DNA from: Chitinophagales bacterium
GTDB lineage: Bacteria; Bacteroidota; Bacteroidia; Chitinophagales; Chitinophagaceae
Direction: 5' to 3'
NCBI GenBank assembly: GCA_020636575.1
Contig: JACJXP010000002.1
Location: 248,001 to 312,000 of the forward strand
Length of the DNA stretch: 64,000 nucleotides
Shown: one piece after another, positions 9,429-18,949 of the stretch
How positions within the stretch are numbered: the stretch's first letter is position 1
Layout: each line of letters opens with the position of its first letter
The notes under the pieces: generated by a model
The model's input: the letters and a program-made list of their open reading frames with translations, nothing else
The model's database searches: none
What the model was told of the DNA's origin: nothing
Made by a program: the position numbers and the translations under genes

Positions 9429-10340
9429 ATGAATAAATCAACCAGGGCGCCTTTAAGCGGCGCTTTGCTGGCTATATTGGCCACTATCATCTGGTCGGGC
9501 AATTTTATTATTGCAAGAGGAGTTATTCATTCTATTCCACCGGTGACACTTTCTTTTTACAGGTGGTTAACTGCCACCATTATCTTGCTTCCTTTTGTAT
9601 GGAATAGTTTTTATCAACATACAGGTCTTATTAAGAAAAAAATTATTTATTTCTTGCTGGCTGCCATTACCGGTGTCAGTATATTCAATACGTTCGTTTA
9701 CATCGCCGGTCATTTTTCTGAAGCCATAAACATGGCGCTTATAGGCACCACCTCCTCTCCCATCATGTCCGTTATTCTTGCCAGGATATTTTTAAAAGAA
9801 AAGATCCCTCTTTCACGGATCATTGGAATGACCATTTGTATCATCGGAATTCTTTTGTTGTTAAGTAAAGGGAGCTGGCAGACACTACTCACTTTTTCGT
9901 TCAGTAAAGGCGACTGGTGGATGTTGGCAGCTGCCTTAGCTTTTGCCATATATAATGTGATGGCTAAAAAGAAGCCTGTAGAAATGAACTCAAAAAATTT
10001 TCTGTTCACTGTCTTCCTGATGGGTACCATCGTTCTGCTTCCATTTTATTTTTTTGAATTCAAAGCTCAAGGTGGTTTTTCACCCACCATCGCTAACCTC
10101 TCCGCTATTCTATATCTCGGCTTAGGTGCTTCAGTGATCTGCTTTTTATTATGGAATATAGCGATCGGGCAATTGGGCGCCGGAAGAACATCTTTATTTG
10201 GCAACCTTATCCCTGTTTTCAGCAGTATTGAAGCAGTGATCTTTCTAAATGAGAAGATCACCTGGATACATATCGCCAGTTTTTTACTGGTGATGATCGG
10301 TCTTTTAATTGCTAACAAAAAAGGAAAGTCCAGCACATAA
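9429..10340 (+). CDS. EamA/DMT family transporter
   Basis: A 303-aa inner-membrane protein with ten predicted helices arranged as two EamA repeats of about 140 residues each. The first begins with LLAILATIIWSGNFIIARG, the classic start of drug/metabolite transporters, and the second with WMLAAALAFAIYNVMAKK. These carriers export or import metabolites such as amino acids, but the substrate cannot be inferred here. The gene is alone between two oppositely oriented genes. Confidence 0.9.
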   Translation: MNKSTRAPLSGALLAILATIIWSGNFIIARGVIHSIPPVTLSFYRWLTATIILLPFVWNSFYQHTGLIKKKIIYFLLAAITGVSIFNTFVYIAGHFSEAINMALIGTTSSPIMSVILARIFLKEKIPLSRIIGMTICIIGILLLLSKGSWQTLLTFSFSKGDWWMLAAALAFAIYNVMAKKKPVEMNSKNFLFTVFLMGTIVLLPFYFFEFKAQGGFSPTIANLSAILYLGLGASVICFLLWNIAIGQLGAGRTSLFGNLIPVFSSIEAVIFLNEKITWIHIASFLLVMIGLLIANKKGKSST

Positions 10341-10365
10341 TTCAAAAACGCATATATAGATGATC

Positions 10366-11004
10366 TTACTTGAAGTAAGGAAATCTATTTGCCGTTTTAC
10401 GCATAAGAATACGTATCATATCATTATCATCACTTCCAAGACCGCCAGCAACTTCTTTCCCATACGACCAAATCAGTTTCCCAGAATTATCGTATACCTT
10501 GATAGTTGCCTTAGCCTGGTTGGTTTTAGAATAGCCTACTAAAAGTTGTGTTGCTACAGCAGCACCTTCGGACATAGGTTTTGAGGCAATGATATCCCCG
10601 GTGATCAAAGCATCAACCCCCAGTATCTTACAGATCTCTTCCGGTAGATAATTATTAATATTTTTCTCATCGATATTTTCTCTGCTAAGCAATACTTTCG
10701 TTCTGGCCAGGTCTTGTATTTCTACCGTAACTTCTTTTTTGTCTACTTTTCTAAGCGCATAAGTATAAAAACTGTTTTGTGCAGACAAAGAGCCCTTCTC
10801 TTCTTGTAACTTGATATCATCCTGGGTCATACCCTTTGGCATTTTTTTAAGAGTGATCTTATAGCTAAATGGAATAACTGCAACCATTTTATCATCCGCA
10901 ATGATTTCCTTGATATTATCAACCTCATAAACTTTTCCAAAAACCTGCGCTTCTGATGTAAATGCTGAAAAAGCAAGCATACCCAGGCATAATATTCTCT
11001 TCAT
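10366..11004 (-). CDS. secreted protein of unknown function (CsgG/GNA1162-like pattern)
   Basis: A 212-aa protein when started at MKRILCLGML, which begins a clear signal peptide; an upstream ATG at 11022 would add six residues before it. The C-terminal half (EEICKILGVDALITGDIIAS, then ATIKVYDNSGKLIWSYGKE) has the layout of CsgG- and GNA1162-like periplasmic proteins: a helix, then a GVDALITG strand and a component describing modified amyloid or surface assembly factors. I only call this a resemblance. It is divergent from the TonB-like gene. Confidence 0.68.
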   Translation of the reverse strand: MKRILCLGMLAFSAFTSEAQVFGKVYEVDNIKEIIADDKMVAVIPFSYKITLKKMPKGMTQDDIKLQEEKGSLSAQNSFYTYALRKVDKKEVTVEIQDLARTKVLLSRENIDEKNINNYLPEEICKILGVDALITGDIIASKPMSEGAAVATQLLVGYSKTNQAKATIKVYDNSGKLIWSYGKEVAGGLGSDDNDMIRILMRKTANRFPYFK

Positions 11005-11188
11005 TGTTAGTATTTTATCCAAAAATAGCAGGAATATATATACGTAGTATTTCCCACTCAGAACATTCTTTTGGCTTCTGCAAATTCTTTAACATTTTTT
11101 ATACCCTCATTTGTGCAAGTTGCACGGCATTTGCATCGTTATAAACAGGTGTGAAAAACATTGATTTTCAATAGCCGTAACGCAAAAC

Positions 11189-11196
11189 TATCTTTG
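11189..11196 (+). promoter_or_regulatory. -7 promoter box before the TonB-like gene
   Basis: TATCTTTG is a perfect TAnnTTTG match. It ends one base before the ATG at 11198, so transcription would begin after that codon; this favours translation from the next in-frame ATG at 11216. Confidence 0.5.
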
Positions 11197-11215
11197 TATG
11201 AACAAGACTTACAGT

Positions 11216-12079
11216 ATGGCCATCACATTAGACGAGAAGCGATCTACTCAGCAGGCAGCTATTATCACAGCAGCATTTGCCGCCTTTATGGTAGCACTTA
11301 TGCTTTTGTGGAAATGGAAATTGCCCGAATTTGAGAAGCCGCTTGCCTTTTCAGGTATAGAAGTGGAATTGAACCTGCCGGAAGAGCCTGTCCCTTATGA
11401 AGAAGGTGGCGGCGGTGGTGGCAATCCTGTGCAGGCTATTGGCCAGGCCGGAATAGCCCCGGCGGTTCCTCCTGCTCCGGGAGAAAATGCTGCATCAAAA
11501 GATATAGACGATAATAATGATCCGGAAAGTCCGGCTCTTACAAAACCTGATGTTGCCAAACCTAATGCAACCAAGATCACCAATACATCTGTAGTTAAAA
11601 CAACTCCTAAACCTGTAGTGGAAACACCGGCACCTCCCCGGCCAAAAGCCGTTTTGGGAAAAACAACTACCGGAACCGGCAAAGGAGGTGGCAGCGCCGA
11701 TGATTATGAAAAAAGTGGCGGAAGCGGTACTGGTTATGGCGTTGGTAATGGCAGCGGAACCGGTGGTGGCAGTGGCTCTGGTAACGGAGGCGGCAATGGA
11801 TCAGGCAGCGGTGTAGGCAACGGACCAAAAATTACCCGTGGCGACAGAAAGATCGTACGTCACTATAGCTTCCAGGGAGACCTGGGCCGTGCAGTCATCT
11901 ATGCTAATGTGAACGTTTCGCCAGAAGGAGTTGGCAAATTTGTAAGTATTGCCAAAGGTTCTTCTACCACCAGTAATGCCTATAAAGAAGCTATTATCCA
12001 GTATCTGCAGAATATCCGTTTCGATAAAGCAGATCATGAATCAATGCTCACTGTACAATTTAACTTCAGGGTAAACTAA
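11216..12079 (+). CDS. TonB-like energy-transducer-type protein with glycine-rich linker
   Basis: About 287 aa: a short cytoplasmic start, one membrane helix (residues about 12-32), a proline-rich stretch starting PEEPVPYEEG, an Ala/Pro/Thr region, and a long Gly/Ser/Asn-rich linker at about residues 150-205, ending in a TonB_C-like beta/alpha domain that contains VIYANVNVSPEGVGKFV. This is the architecture of periplasm-spanning TonB-family proteins. The proton-driven partners ExbB and ExbD are not next to it; the following gene is folC. The promoter at 11189 argues for this start rather than the ATG at 11198. The target outer-membrane receptor is unknown. Confidence 0.72.
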   Translation: MAITLDEKRSTQQAAIITAAFAAFMVALMLLWKWKLPEFEKPLAFSGIEVELNLPEEPVPYEEGGGGGGNPVQAIGQAGIAPAVPPAPGENAASKDIDDNNDPESPALTKPDVAKPNATKITNTSVVKTTPKPVVETPAPPRPKAVLGKTTTGTGKGGGSADDYEKSGGSGTGYGVGNGSGTGGGSGSGNGGGNGSGSGVGNGPKITRGDRKIVRHYSFQGDLGRAVIYANVNVSPEGVGKFVSIAKGSSTTSNAYKEAIIQYLQNIRFDKADHESMLTVQFNFRVN

Positions 12080-12097
12080 GTATATAAGGATTTGGAT

Positions 12098-12130
12098 AAA
12101 AGAGCGCCGTTACATGTAGCGACGCTCTTT
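12098..12130 (+). terminator. hairpin terminator after the TonB-like gene
   Basis: An 8-bp stem AAAGAGCG/CGCTCTTT with two more pairs after a mismatch and a loop of about 10 bases, then CGTATTTTT. The T-run is shared with the folC promoter box, so termination and re-initiation lie back to back. Confidence 0.55.
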
Positions 12131-12132
12131 CG

Positions 12133-12140
12133 TATTTTTG
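12133..12140 (+). promoter_or_regulatory. -7 promoter box for folC
   Basis: TATTTTTG, a perfect TAnnTTTG match, ends 7 bases before the ATG at 12148. The predicted transcript would start at or within a few bases of the start codon, so it may be leaderless. Confidence 0.5.
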
Positions 12141-12147
12141 CATCTCC

Positions 12148-13515
12148 ATGAGTTACTCTGAGACACTTGAATATCTCTATAAAATGCTTCCGATGTTCAG
12201 CCGCATCGGGCCGCCGGCATTTAAACATGATCTCGGGAATACGATTCAACTATGCGAATCATTAGATAATCCACATCAAAAGTTCAAAAGCATTCATATT
12301 GCAGGCACCAATGGGAAAGGCTCAGTAAGCCATATGCTGGCCGCTATCCTGCAAACAGCCGGTTATAAAACAGGACTTTACACTTCACCTCACCTAAAAG
12401 ATTTCCGTGAACGGATACGGGTCAACGGTAAAATGATCAGCGAAGCAGATGTGATCGACTTCACAGAGATGATAAAATCGCAGATCGAAAAGATCAGTCC
12501 CAGTTTTTTTGAAGTTACAGTAGCGATGGCATTTCATCATTTTGCAAAAGAAGAGGTAGATGTTGCTATTATTGAAACCGGGCTTGGCGGAAGACTGGAT
12601 AGTACCAATGTGATCAAACCAGAGCTTTCCATCATCACCAACATTGGTATGGACCATATGAATATGCTGGGTGATACGCTGGAAAAAATTGCTGTTGAAA
12701 AAGCAGGAATAATTAAAGAGGGTGTGCCGGTGATCATTGGAGAATTACAACCTGAAGTACAGCAGGTATTTGAAGATACAGCAGCAACGAAAAAGGCACC
12801 GATCAGTTTTGCATCAGAACAAAGAAAAGTACTGCAGTATAAGTGGGATAAAAATCTATTACAGATCGAAACAGAAGATCTTTATCGCAATAAAAACACC
12901 TGGCAGCTTGATCTGCCCGGTATTTACCAAACAAAAAACCTGCTCACTATACTTGAAGCATGTTCTCAGCTTCAGCATTTAGGATGGAATATTACTGAAC
13001 AACATATCGGAGAAGCCTTATCTCAGGTAAAAAAACTCACAGGTCTACATGGCCGTTGGGAGATCATTCACAACTCTCCCCTTATTGTGCTTGATGTGGC
13101 GCATAATGTGGACGGTATCAAACAACTGACACAGCAAATAGAAATGACGCCTCATCAACAATTGCACATTGTACTTGGCATGGTAAAAGATAAAGATGTT
13201 GATGAAGCTTTAAAACTACTTCCCGCAAAAGCCAGGTATTATTTTACCCGATCAAATGTGCCCCGGGCATTACCAGAGGAAGAACTGGCAACGAAAGCTG
13301 CTGCCTATGGACTTACCGGGAAAACCTTTCCGAATGCAAGTGCTGCTCTTTATAGTTTGAGCCATAGAGCTACAAAAAAAGATCTTGTGATTGTGTGTGG
13401 CAGTATCTTTTTGGTTGGTGAGGTGAGTGTAAGCGCAGTAAAAGCCATGTGGCAGGGAGAAAATGATCTGTCCGGCGCCATTGATATGCTTGAGGGCATC
13501 CGGTTTTTTGGATAA
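12148..13515 (+). CDS. folC: bifunctional dihydrofolate synthase / folylpolyglutamate synthase
   Basis: A 455-aa Mur-ligase-family enzyme that adds glutamate to dihydropteroate and then further glutamates to tetrahydrofolate in the cytoplasm. The ATP-binding loop GTNGKGS is at about residues 53-59; the folate-family segment DVAIIETGLGGRLDSTNV is also visible, as are the central NIGMDHMNMLG and the C-terminal DVAHNVDG motif that belongs to the glutamate ligase domain. Length fits the family. It lies immediately upstream of an acetylesterase gene, separated by 10 bases, with which it may share a transcript. Confidence 0.95.
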   Translation: MSYSETLEYLYKMLPMFSRIGPPAFKHDLGNTIQLCESLDNPHQKFKSIHIAGTNGKGSVSHMLAAILQTAGYKTGLYTSPHLKDFRERIRVNGKMISEADVIDFTEMIKSQIEKISPSFFEVTVAMAFHHFAKEEVDVAIIETGLGGRLDSTNVIKPELSIITNIGMDHMNMLGDTLEKIAVEKAGIIKEGVPVIIGELQPEVQQVFEDTAATKKAPISFASEQRKVLQYKWDKNLLQIETEDLYRNKNTWQLDLPGIYQTKNLLTILEACSQLQHLGWNITEQHIGEALSQVKKLTGLHGRWEIIHNSPLIVLDVAHNVDGIKQLTQQIEMTPHQQLHIVLGMVKDKDVDEALKLLPAKARYYFTRSNVPRALPEEELATKAAAYGLTGKTFPNASAALYSLSHRATKKDLVIVCGSIFLVGEVSVSAVKAMWQGENDLSGAIDMLEGIRFFG

Positions 13516-13525
13516 AAGTTTACGA

Positions 13526-14368
13526 ATGCGATACATAATTGCTACTGTCTTTTTAATGCAAACATTTTACTCCTTTTGCCAGGATAACCAGAAAGAGAAC
13601 TTTCCTGTATTGAGAGAAGAAGTTAAGATAATGCCTGAAAGAGAGAATGTATGGATCTTTCTCATGGCCGGGCAGTCTAATATGGCTGGCCGTGGTTTCG
13701 TAGAGCCTTCAGATACAATAAGCAGCCATCGTATAATATCATTGGGTGAAAACAACATATGGTATTACGCCAAAGAGCCATTACATTTTTATGAGCCAAA
13801 TCTAACCGGGCTTGATTGTGGTCTCTCTTTTGCGAAAGAACTATTGAAATACATTCCTGAAAACATTAGTATCGGATTGATCCCATGCGCAGTTGGAGGC
13901 TCTTCTATACAACAATGGAATAATGATGAAACCTATCGGGGTGTTACCCTCTTGTCGAATTTCAAAGAAAGACTGGAAGAAGGTAAAAACAAGGGGATCA
14001 TCAAAGGAGTTTTATGGCACCAGGGTGAAAGTGATGCAAATAGTATCGGCATCCCCCCGTATGCTAAACAAACAACAAAATTGTTTGCCGCATTCAGGCA
14101 AATGGCAAACAATGAAAAGCTTCCCATATTAGTGGGTGAATTGGGTTCCTTTCGGCAACCCGCCGGGGTTCAGGCTCAATGCGATTCTATCAACCAGGTC
14201 ATTCATCAAACAGCCAGGCTGGACAAATACCGTTTTGTAATCCCAACAGGCGACCTCGGCCATAAAGGAGATAATCTGCATTTTAATAGCTCAGCACAAC
14301 GGGAAATGGGTATCCGGTTCGCCCAAAAATACAATGAAGTCGTTCTTAACAGGGCTAAGCATAAATAG
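13526..14368 (+). CDS. SGNH/SASA-family carbohydrate esterase (sialate O-acetylesterase-like)
   Basis: A 280-aa secreted esterase predicted to remove acetyl groups from sugars such as sialic acid or plant xylan. The start at 13526 gives a proper signal peptide (MRYIIATVFLMQ...); the longer reading from 13463 would run through folC. The nucleophile block is AGQSNMAGRG, the oxyanion block WHQGESDA, and the catalytic Asp/His lie in GDNLHFN near the C terminus. All three blocks of the SASA domain are therefore present. The substrate is not determined by sequence alone. Confidence 0.85.
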   Translation: MRYIIATVFLMQTFYSFCQDNQKENFPVLREEVKIMPERENVWIFLMAGQSNMAGRGFVEPSDTISSHRIISLGENNIWYYAKEPLHFYEPNLTGLDCGLSFAKELLKYIPENISIGLIPCAVGGSSIQQWNNDETYRGVTLLSNFKERLEEGKNKGIIKGVLWHQGESDANSIGIPPYAKQTTKLFAAFRQMANNEKLPILVGELGSFRQPAGVQAQCDSINQVIHQTARLDKYRFVIPTGDLGHKGDNLHFNSSAQREMGIRFAQKYNEVVLNRAKHK

Positions 14369-14479
14369 CAGTACTTTATCAGTATCAGACATCATTTACA
14401 ACCCATCATCATAATTTCAAAGACCAGATGACCAAAATTGGTTTTAACTTCTTACTTTTCAAGCATAAACCCACTATTT

Positions 14480-17400
14480 ATGAGATCTTTTGCTATTGCC
14501 ATTTTAACAGGTATTATCAGCCTTTTTGCAGTAAATAAAACAGATGCCCGGTTTGCACCACCGGGGTCAAATGGTTTTATCTTCTCTGACACCACAGAAA
14601 AGGATACAGTAAAATACACTAAGTATAAGGACCTGCCACTGAAGCCAACCCGTAAGATCAGTTTTAATACGAATGAAGGTTCATGGATGAGTCTTGACAT
14701 AAGCCCGGATGGTAAAAACATTGTTTTTGACCTGATGGGAGATCTATATACAATGCCGGTGACCGGTGGAAAAGCCACGGCATTGACCAGGGGTCTTTCT
14801 TATGATGTACATCCCCGCTACAGCCCGGATGGCAAAAAGATATTATTTGTTTCCGACCGCAGCGGATCAGATAACCTTTGGTATATAGACTCAGAAAAAG
14901 AAGATACGGTACAGCTTACCAAAGAAAGCAACCAGAATTTCCCCGGCGCCTGCTGGACACCGGATGGCGAATATATTGTCTATACAAAGGGACGCCTGAT
15001 CATTAAATTATACATGATACATTACAAAGGTGGTGGCGGAACCCAGTTGGTGGATGCACCAGCTGCCCTTAAAACCATTGATCCTGCTATGAGTGCCGAT
15101 GGCCGTTATGTATATTTTTCTGCAAGAAGTGGCCCATGGACCTACAATGCATTATTACCTCAATACCAGATAGGAGTTTACGACAGGGAAAATGCAAAGA
15201 TGAATACCATTACATCCCGCTATGGCTCAGGATTCACTCCTGTGCTTTCTAAGGATGGGAAATGGCTGGTATACGGTAGCCGTTATGAAGATAAAACCGG
15301 CCTTGTGATCCGTGACCTGAATACTGGTGATGAAAAATGGCTGGCTTATCCTGTACAGCGGGATGAACAGGAATCCATCGCACCATTAGGTGTATTGCCG
15401 GCTATGGCATTTACACCAGACAGTAAAGCCCTCATCGCTTCTTATGGTGGTAAATTCTTCCGTATTCCGATCGATGGCGGTACTATCACAGAAATTCCTT
15501 TTACAGCTGATGTAGAACTGGAACTGGGACCAAGACTTGAATTTAAGTATCCTGTCTCAGACACAGCTTATCAGCAAGCTACTCAGATCAGGGATGCCGT
15601 TCCTTCTCCTGATGGAAAGAAACTGGCTTTTACAGTACTGAATCGTTTGTATGTAATGGATTATCCTGACGGCACTCCAAAAAGAATAACCAAAAATGAA
15701 TTTACTGAGGCACAACCTGCCTGGTCGCCTGATGGTAATGAGCTTGCATTTGTAACCTGGACACCCGGTGGTGGACATATTTACAAAGCTGTTTTTAGTG
15801 CTAAAGGAACCAACATACAACAGGTCACCAAAGAAGATGGCTTATACCAAAGCATTGGTTATAACCTTACGGGAGACAGGATCGTTTTTCTTCGCAGCGT
15901 AGCAAGAGCTTATAAAGAAGCGTACGGACCGGGCTATTCTTCGTCAGAAGATGAACTTTGCTGGATCAACAATAGTGGTGGCAGCATTAATGTAATTGAT
16001 AAAGCAAGGGGACGCTTTAATCCTCATTTTGTAAAGGATAAACCCGAAAGGATCTATTTCTCAGGACCGGGTGGTAATCTTATTTCCATGAAATGGGATG
16101 GCACAGATGAAAAAACGATCGTACATGTAACCGGTATCACCACTTATGGCTTTGCCAATACACTATACGGACGTCCGGATCCTGAAAGTTTTAAATGCAT
16201 CCTCCCTCCTGCTGAAATGGAACAGGAAGTCAACATGCCTTCCTCTGCATCTGCCGTTACAATTTCTCCTGATGGCGCCAATGCCCTTGCGCAGATCAAC
16301 AATAATATTTATGTGCTGACTGTACCACAAACCGGAAAAACCAGCAACATATCACTGGCAAGCCCGGATAATGCACAGTTCCCTTCCCGCCTGCTAACAA
16401 CAATTGGCGGTGAATTTCCTTTCTGGCAATCAGATGGGAAAACCGTTCACTGGAGCCTGGGCAGTACTCATTTTACTTATAATATTGATAAAGCACAGGC
16501 TTTTGAAGACAGCATTGTTGCTGCTAAAAAAGCAGATGAAAAAAGAAAAACAGACTCCATCGCAAGACTTAATGCAGACAGCACACTGAAGAAAGCAGCT
16601 GATTCATTAAAAGTGATCCGGGATTCTATTGCCAAAAAAGATACTACGATCAAAAAAGATCTGAAGAAAGAAAAACCTGAATTCAAAGCTTCAGAAAAAG
16701 ATATACAGGTATTCTTTAAAAAAGATATGCCTGAGGGAACTGTATTATTAAAAGGTGCCCGTATTGTTACTATGAAAGGAGATGAAGTAATTGAGAATGG
16801 CGATATACTGGTAGTCAATAATCGTATACAAGCTGTAGGACCAACAGGCACTTTATCTCCGCCGGGCAAAGCCAAAGTGATGGACATGAACGGCAAAACC
16901 ATTGTGCCGGGTTTTGTGGACCCTCACAGTCATATGTGGCCGAACTTTGGTATTCATAAAAACCAGATATGGATCTATGCAGCCAATCTTGCTTACGGTG
17001 TTACTACTACCCGTGACCCGCAGACTGCCACCACAGATGTATTGACTTATGGTGATATGGTGGATGCTGGTTCTATGATCGGGCCAAGGGTTTATTCAAC
17101 CGGGCCGGGAGTTGGTTTCTGGTTCTATAATGTAAAAGATTCAGCCCAGGCAGAAAGTATCCTGGAACAATACAGCCGGTTTTTCCATACCAAGTATATC
17201 AAAATGTATATGACGGGTAACCGCAAACAAAGACAATGGATCATTGAAGCGGCCCGCCACCAAAGTTTAATGCCTACTACTGAAGGCGGACTTGATTTTA
17301 AATTGAACATGACCAATTTGCTGGATGGATATCCCGGTCATGAACATGCCCTGCCTATTTATCCGCTATATAGTGATGTATGGAAATCTATTTCAAAAGC

Positions 17401-18007
17401 AGGAATGATCGTTACGCCTACCCTGCTGGTTTCTTATGGCGGACCATTTGCAGAGAATTATTTCTGGGCAAAGGAAGTTCCTTATAACGATCCAAAAGTG
17501 CAGCACTTCTTTGCGTATGAAGAACTGGCGCAAAAAACAAGGCGTCTTGGCCCTAACGGACCAGCAGGCTGGACGATGGATGAAGAACAGGTATTCCCCA
17601 AACATGCAAAGAATATGAAATCACTGGTAGAATCAGGTGGTATGGTAGGTGTGGGTAGCCATGGTGAATTCCAGGGGCTGGGCTATCACTGGGAACTATG
17701 GGCTATGCAAAGCGGCGGTATGCGGAATATCGATGCATTGAAGACAGCTACTATTCTCGGTGCCCAGGGTTTGGGACTGGATAATGACCTGGGAAGTATT
17801 GAAGCAGGTAAACTTGCCGACCTGATCATACTGGATAAAAATCCACTGGAGAATATCCGGAATACAAATACGATCAAATATGTAATGAAAAACGGCAGGT
17901 TATATGATGGCAATACCTGTGATGAAGTGTATCCGCAGCAACGAAAGCTGATCACAGATGAATGGAAATTTGACAGGCCGGTAATGAATACCAGTATCAA
18001 AGAGTAA
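14480..18007 (+). CDS. secreted PD40 beta-propeller / amidohydrolase fusion
   Basis: An exported protein of about 1175 aa. After a signal peptide, residues about 45-640 contain repeated TolB-type WD40-like PD40 blades (SPDGKNIVF, SPDGKKILF, TPDGEYIVY, SPDGNELAF). A highly charged Lys/Asp/Ser linker of about 90 residues follows, with repeated KADSLK-like units. From about residue 770 comes a metal-dependent amidohydrolase domain with the first metal motif DPHSHMW and a closing segment GSIEAGKLADLIILDKNP. The reading from the TTG at 14438 was rejected because ATG 14480 begins the signal peptide. This fusion is a known Bacteroidota family of unknown substrate, perhaps a dipeptidase or imide hydrolase. 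Confidence 0.88.
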   Translation: MRSFAIAILTGIISLFAVNKTDARFAPPGSNGFIFSDTTEKDTVKYTKYKDLPLKPTRKISFNTNEGSWMSLDISPDGKNIVFDLMGDLYTMPVTGGKATALTRGLSYDVHPRYSPDGKKILFVSDRSGSDNLWYIDSEKEDTVQLTKESNQNFPGACWTPDGEYIVYTKGRLIIKLYMIHYKGGGGTQLVDAPAALKTIDPAMSADGRYVYFSARSGPWTYNALLPQYQIGVYDRENAKMNTITSRYGSGFTPVLSKDGKWLVYGSRYEDKTGLVIRDLNTGDEKWLAYPVQRDEQESIAPLGVLPAMAFTPDSKALIASYGGKFFRIPIDGGTITEIPFTADVELELGPRLEFKYPVSDTAYQQATQIRDAVPSPDGKKLAFTVLNRLYVMDYPDGTPKRITKNEFTEAQPAWSPDGNELAFVTWTPGGGHIYKAVFSAKGTNIQQVTKEDGLYQSIGYNLTGDRIVFLRSVARAYKEAYGPGYSSSEDELCWINNSGGSINVIDKARGRFNPHFVKDKPERIYFSGPGGNLISMKWDGTDEKTIVHVTGITTYGFANTLYGRPDPESFKCILPPAEMEQEVNMPSSASAVTISPDGANALAQINNNIYVLTVPQTGKTSNISLASPDNAQFPSRLLTTIGGEFPFWQSDGKTVHWSLGSTHFTYNIDKAQAFEDSIVAAKKADEKRKTDSIARLNADSTLKKAADSLKVIRDSIAKKDTTIKKDLKKEKPEFKASEKDIQVFFKKDMPEGTVLLKGARIVTMKGDEVIENGDILVVNNRIQAVGPTGTLSPPGKAKVMDMNGKTIVPGFVDPHSHMWPNFGIHKNQIWIYAANLAYGVTTTRDPQTATTDVLTYGDMVDAGSMIGPRVYSTGPGVGFWFYNVKDSAQAESILEQYSRFFHTKYIKMYMTGNRKQRQWIIEAARHQSLMPTTEGGLDFKLNMTNLLDGYPGHEHALPIYPLYSDVWKSISKAGMIVTPTLLVSYGGPFAENYFWAKEVPYNDPKVQHFFAYEELAQKTRRLGPNGPAGWTMDEEQVFPKHAKNMKSLVESGGMVGVGSHGEFQGLGYHWELWAMQSGGMRNIDALKTATILGAQGLGLDNDLGSIEAGKLADLIILDKNPLENIRNTNTIKYVMKNGRLYDGNTCDEVYPQQRKLITDEWKFDRPVMNTSIKE

Positions 18008-18029
18008 TTCAAATTTCAGCGGAGAATTG

Positions 18030-18389
18030 ATGATGCTATTGAATATTCTAAAGCAACTCAATGAATACTGGCAGCAATCTGCTATAGCCTATAATAACTA
18101 CCTGCATAATGGTAAAACTTTTTATTATGCAACGGAATTAAGAGAATGTAACGGGAAAGTGATGGACCTGCTAATTGAAAACAGGCATCACTTTCCTTCT
18201 GAGATAAACGAAGATGTAAATGCTTTGATCCATCATTATGCTGCATGGACTGCAAAATGGGAAGAACTGCAACAAGAACTCTCCCCTGCCCCGGATGATG
18301 AGTTTGTTTTTGAGAATCCACACCGCTTTCCAAAAGCTACAGCAGCGAAGATTGAAGCGTTGTATAATAAAGTTGTGGAGAATAAATAG
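18030..18389 (+). CDS. small hypothetical protein
   Basis: A 119-aa acidic, mostly helical cytoplasmic protein with no signal peptide, membrane segment or motif I recognise. It has the look of a helical hairpin protein (LNEYWQQSAIAYNNYL, then ELRECNGKVMDLLIENR). It begins 22 bases after the amidohydrolase stop, with a GGAG at 18021-18024 as a good ribosome binding site, so it is probably translated from the same message. ATG at 18030 or 18033 are both possible. Confidence 0.65.
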   Translation: MMLLNILKQLNEYWQQSAIAYNNYLHNGKTFYYATELRECNGKVMDLLIENRHHFPSEINEDVNALIHHYAAWTAKWEELQQELSPAPDDEFVFENPHRFPKATAAKIEALYNKVVENK

Positions 18390-18403
18390 CAGCACAATAC
18401 CTA

Positions 18404-18480
18404 CTGCCACACATTTACTGTTTCAGAATAGACTTGAGAAGAAAGTTCTAAGCCGGGAGACGATGGGCAGGAAAAATTAA
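18404..18480 (+). repeat. degenerate copy of the cassette-boundary repeat
   Basis: Contains CTGCCACACA at 18404-18413, and at 18451-18480 a segment with GGGAGACG followed by GGAAAAATTA. In the plus orientation these correspond to the parts of the 18950-18990 copy, which reads on the minus strand, so this copy is inverted relative to the others. It lies in the intergenic region beyond the 142-aa gene. Similarity is partial. Confidence 0.4.
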
Positions 18481-18508
18481 GTTTCATTAGTGTAGCTTTT
18501 TATTCTGC

Positions 18509-18937
18509 TTATTTTCTTAAAGTAAATATCTCCCCTGTAGGCAAACTGTCCCATCCAAATAAAGGCACATCATCAATACTATCGGGTACAGGATTTAAGG
18601 GCAATAAGCATGCTCTTTCAGGATTTGTAGAATCAAAAACAACAAAATATCGTTTGCCTATTTTTTTATCAGAAAAGTTATAAGTTCCCTGGAGAATTCT
18701 TGCTTCATTAGAAATATATTTTTTACTATTAACAACATATTCATATTCCGGATCATTTGCTCCTTTACCATCTATAATTGTAACAACTGTACCAATTGTA
18801 ATTCGGCCTTTGTTTAAAAGATTGTTTCTTTTTTTAGGTAAATAAAAAATACCATAAATTAAAACGATCCCTAGAGCAAGTCCGACTATTGCTATCCCCA
18901 GTTTATTACCTTCTTTGAGAGATTGATAATTATACAT
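18509..18937 (-). CDS. DUF3592-like membrane protein (paralog of 19596-20042)
   Basis: A 142-aa protein with one N-terminal membrane helix (about residues 14-33) and a strand-rich extracytoplasmic or cytoplasmic domain (GRITIGTVVTIIDGKG, EYEYVVNSKKY). The layout resembles DUF3592. Its C terminus (YFVVFDSTNPE, then PVPDSIDDVPLFGWDSLPT) matches the 148-aa gene at 19596-20042 (YIVQYDSTNPS, then PVPDYIDDAPANGWSKAPT), so the two are paralogs. The gene is AT-rich. Small paralogous membrane proteins next to a helical-repeat gene are typical of immunity-gene islands; function is inferred only. Confidence 0.68.
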   Translation of the reverse strand: MYNYQSLKEGNKLGIAIVGLALGIVLIYGIFYLPKKRNNLLNKGRITIGTVVTIIDGKGANDPEYEYVVNSKKYISNEARILQGTYNFSDKKIGKRYFVVFDSTNPERACLLPLNPVPDSIDDVPLFGWDSLPTGEIFTLRK

Positions 18938-18949
18938 TAAAAATTATTA

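Noticed and set aside
11395..11900. Glycine-rich repetitive DNA as a tandem repeat element
   Set aside because: It encodes the linker of the TonB-like protein in frame; the repetition is at codon level.
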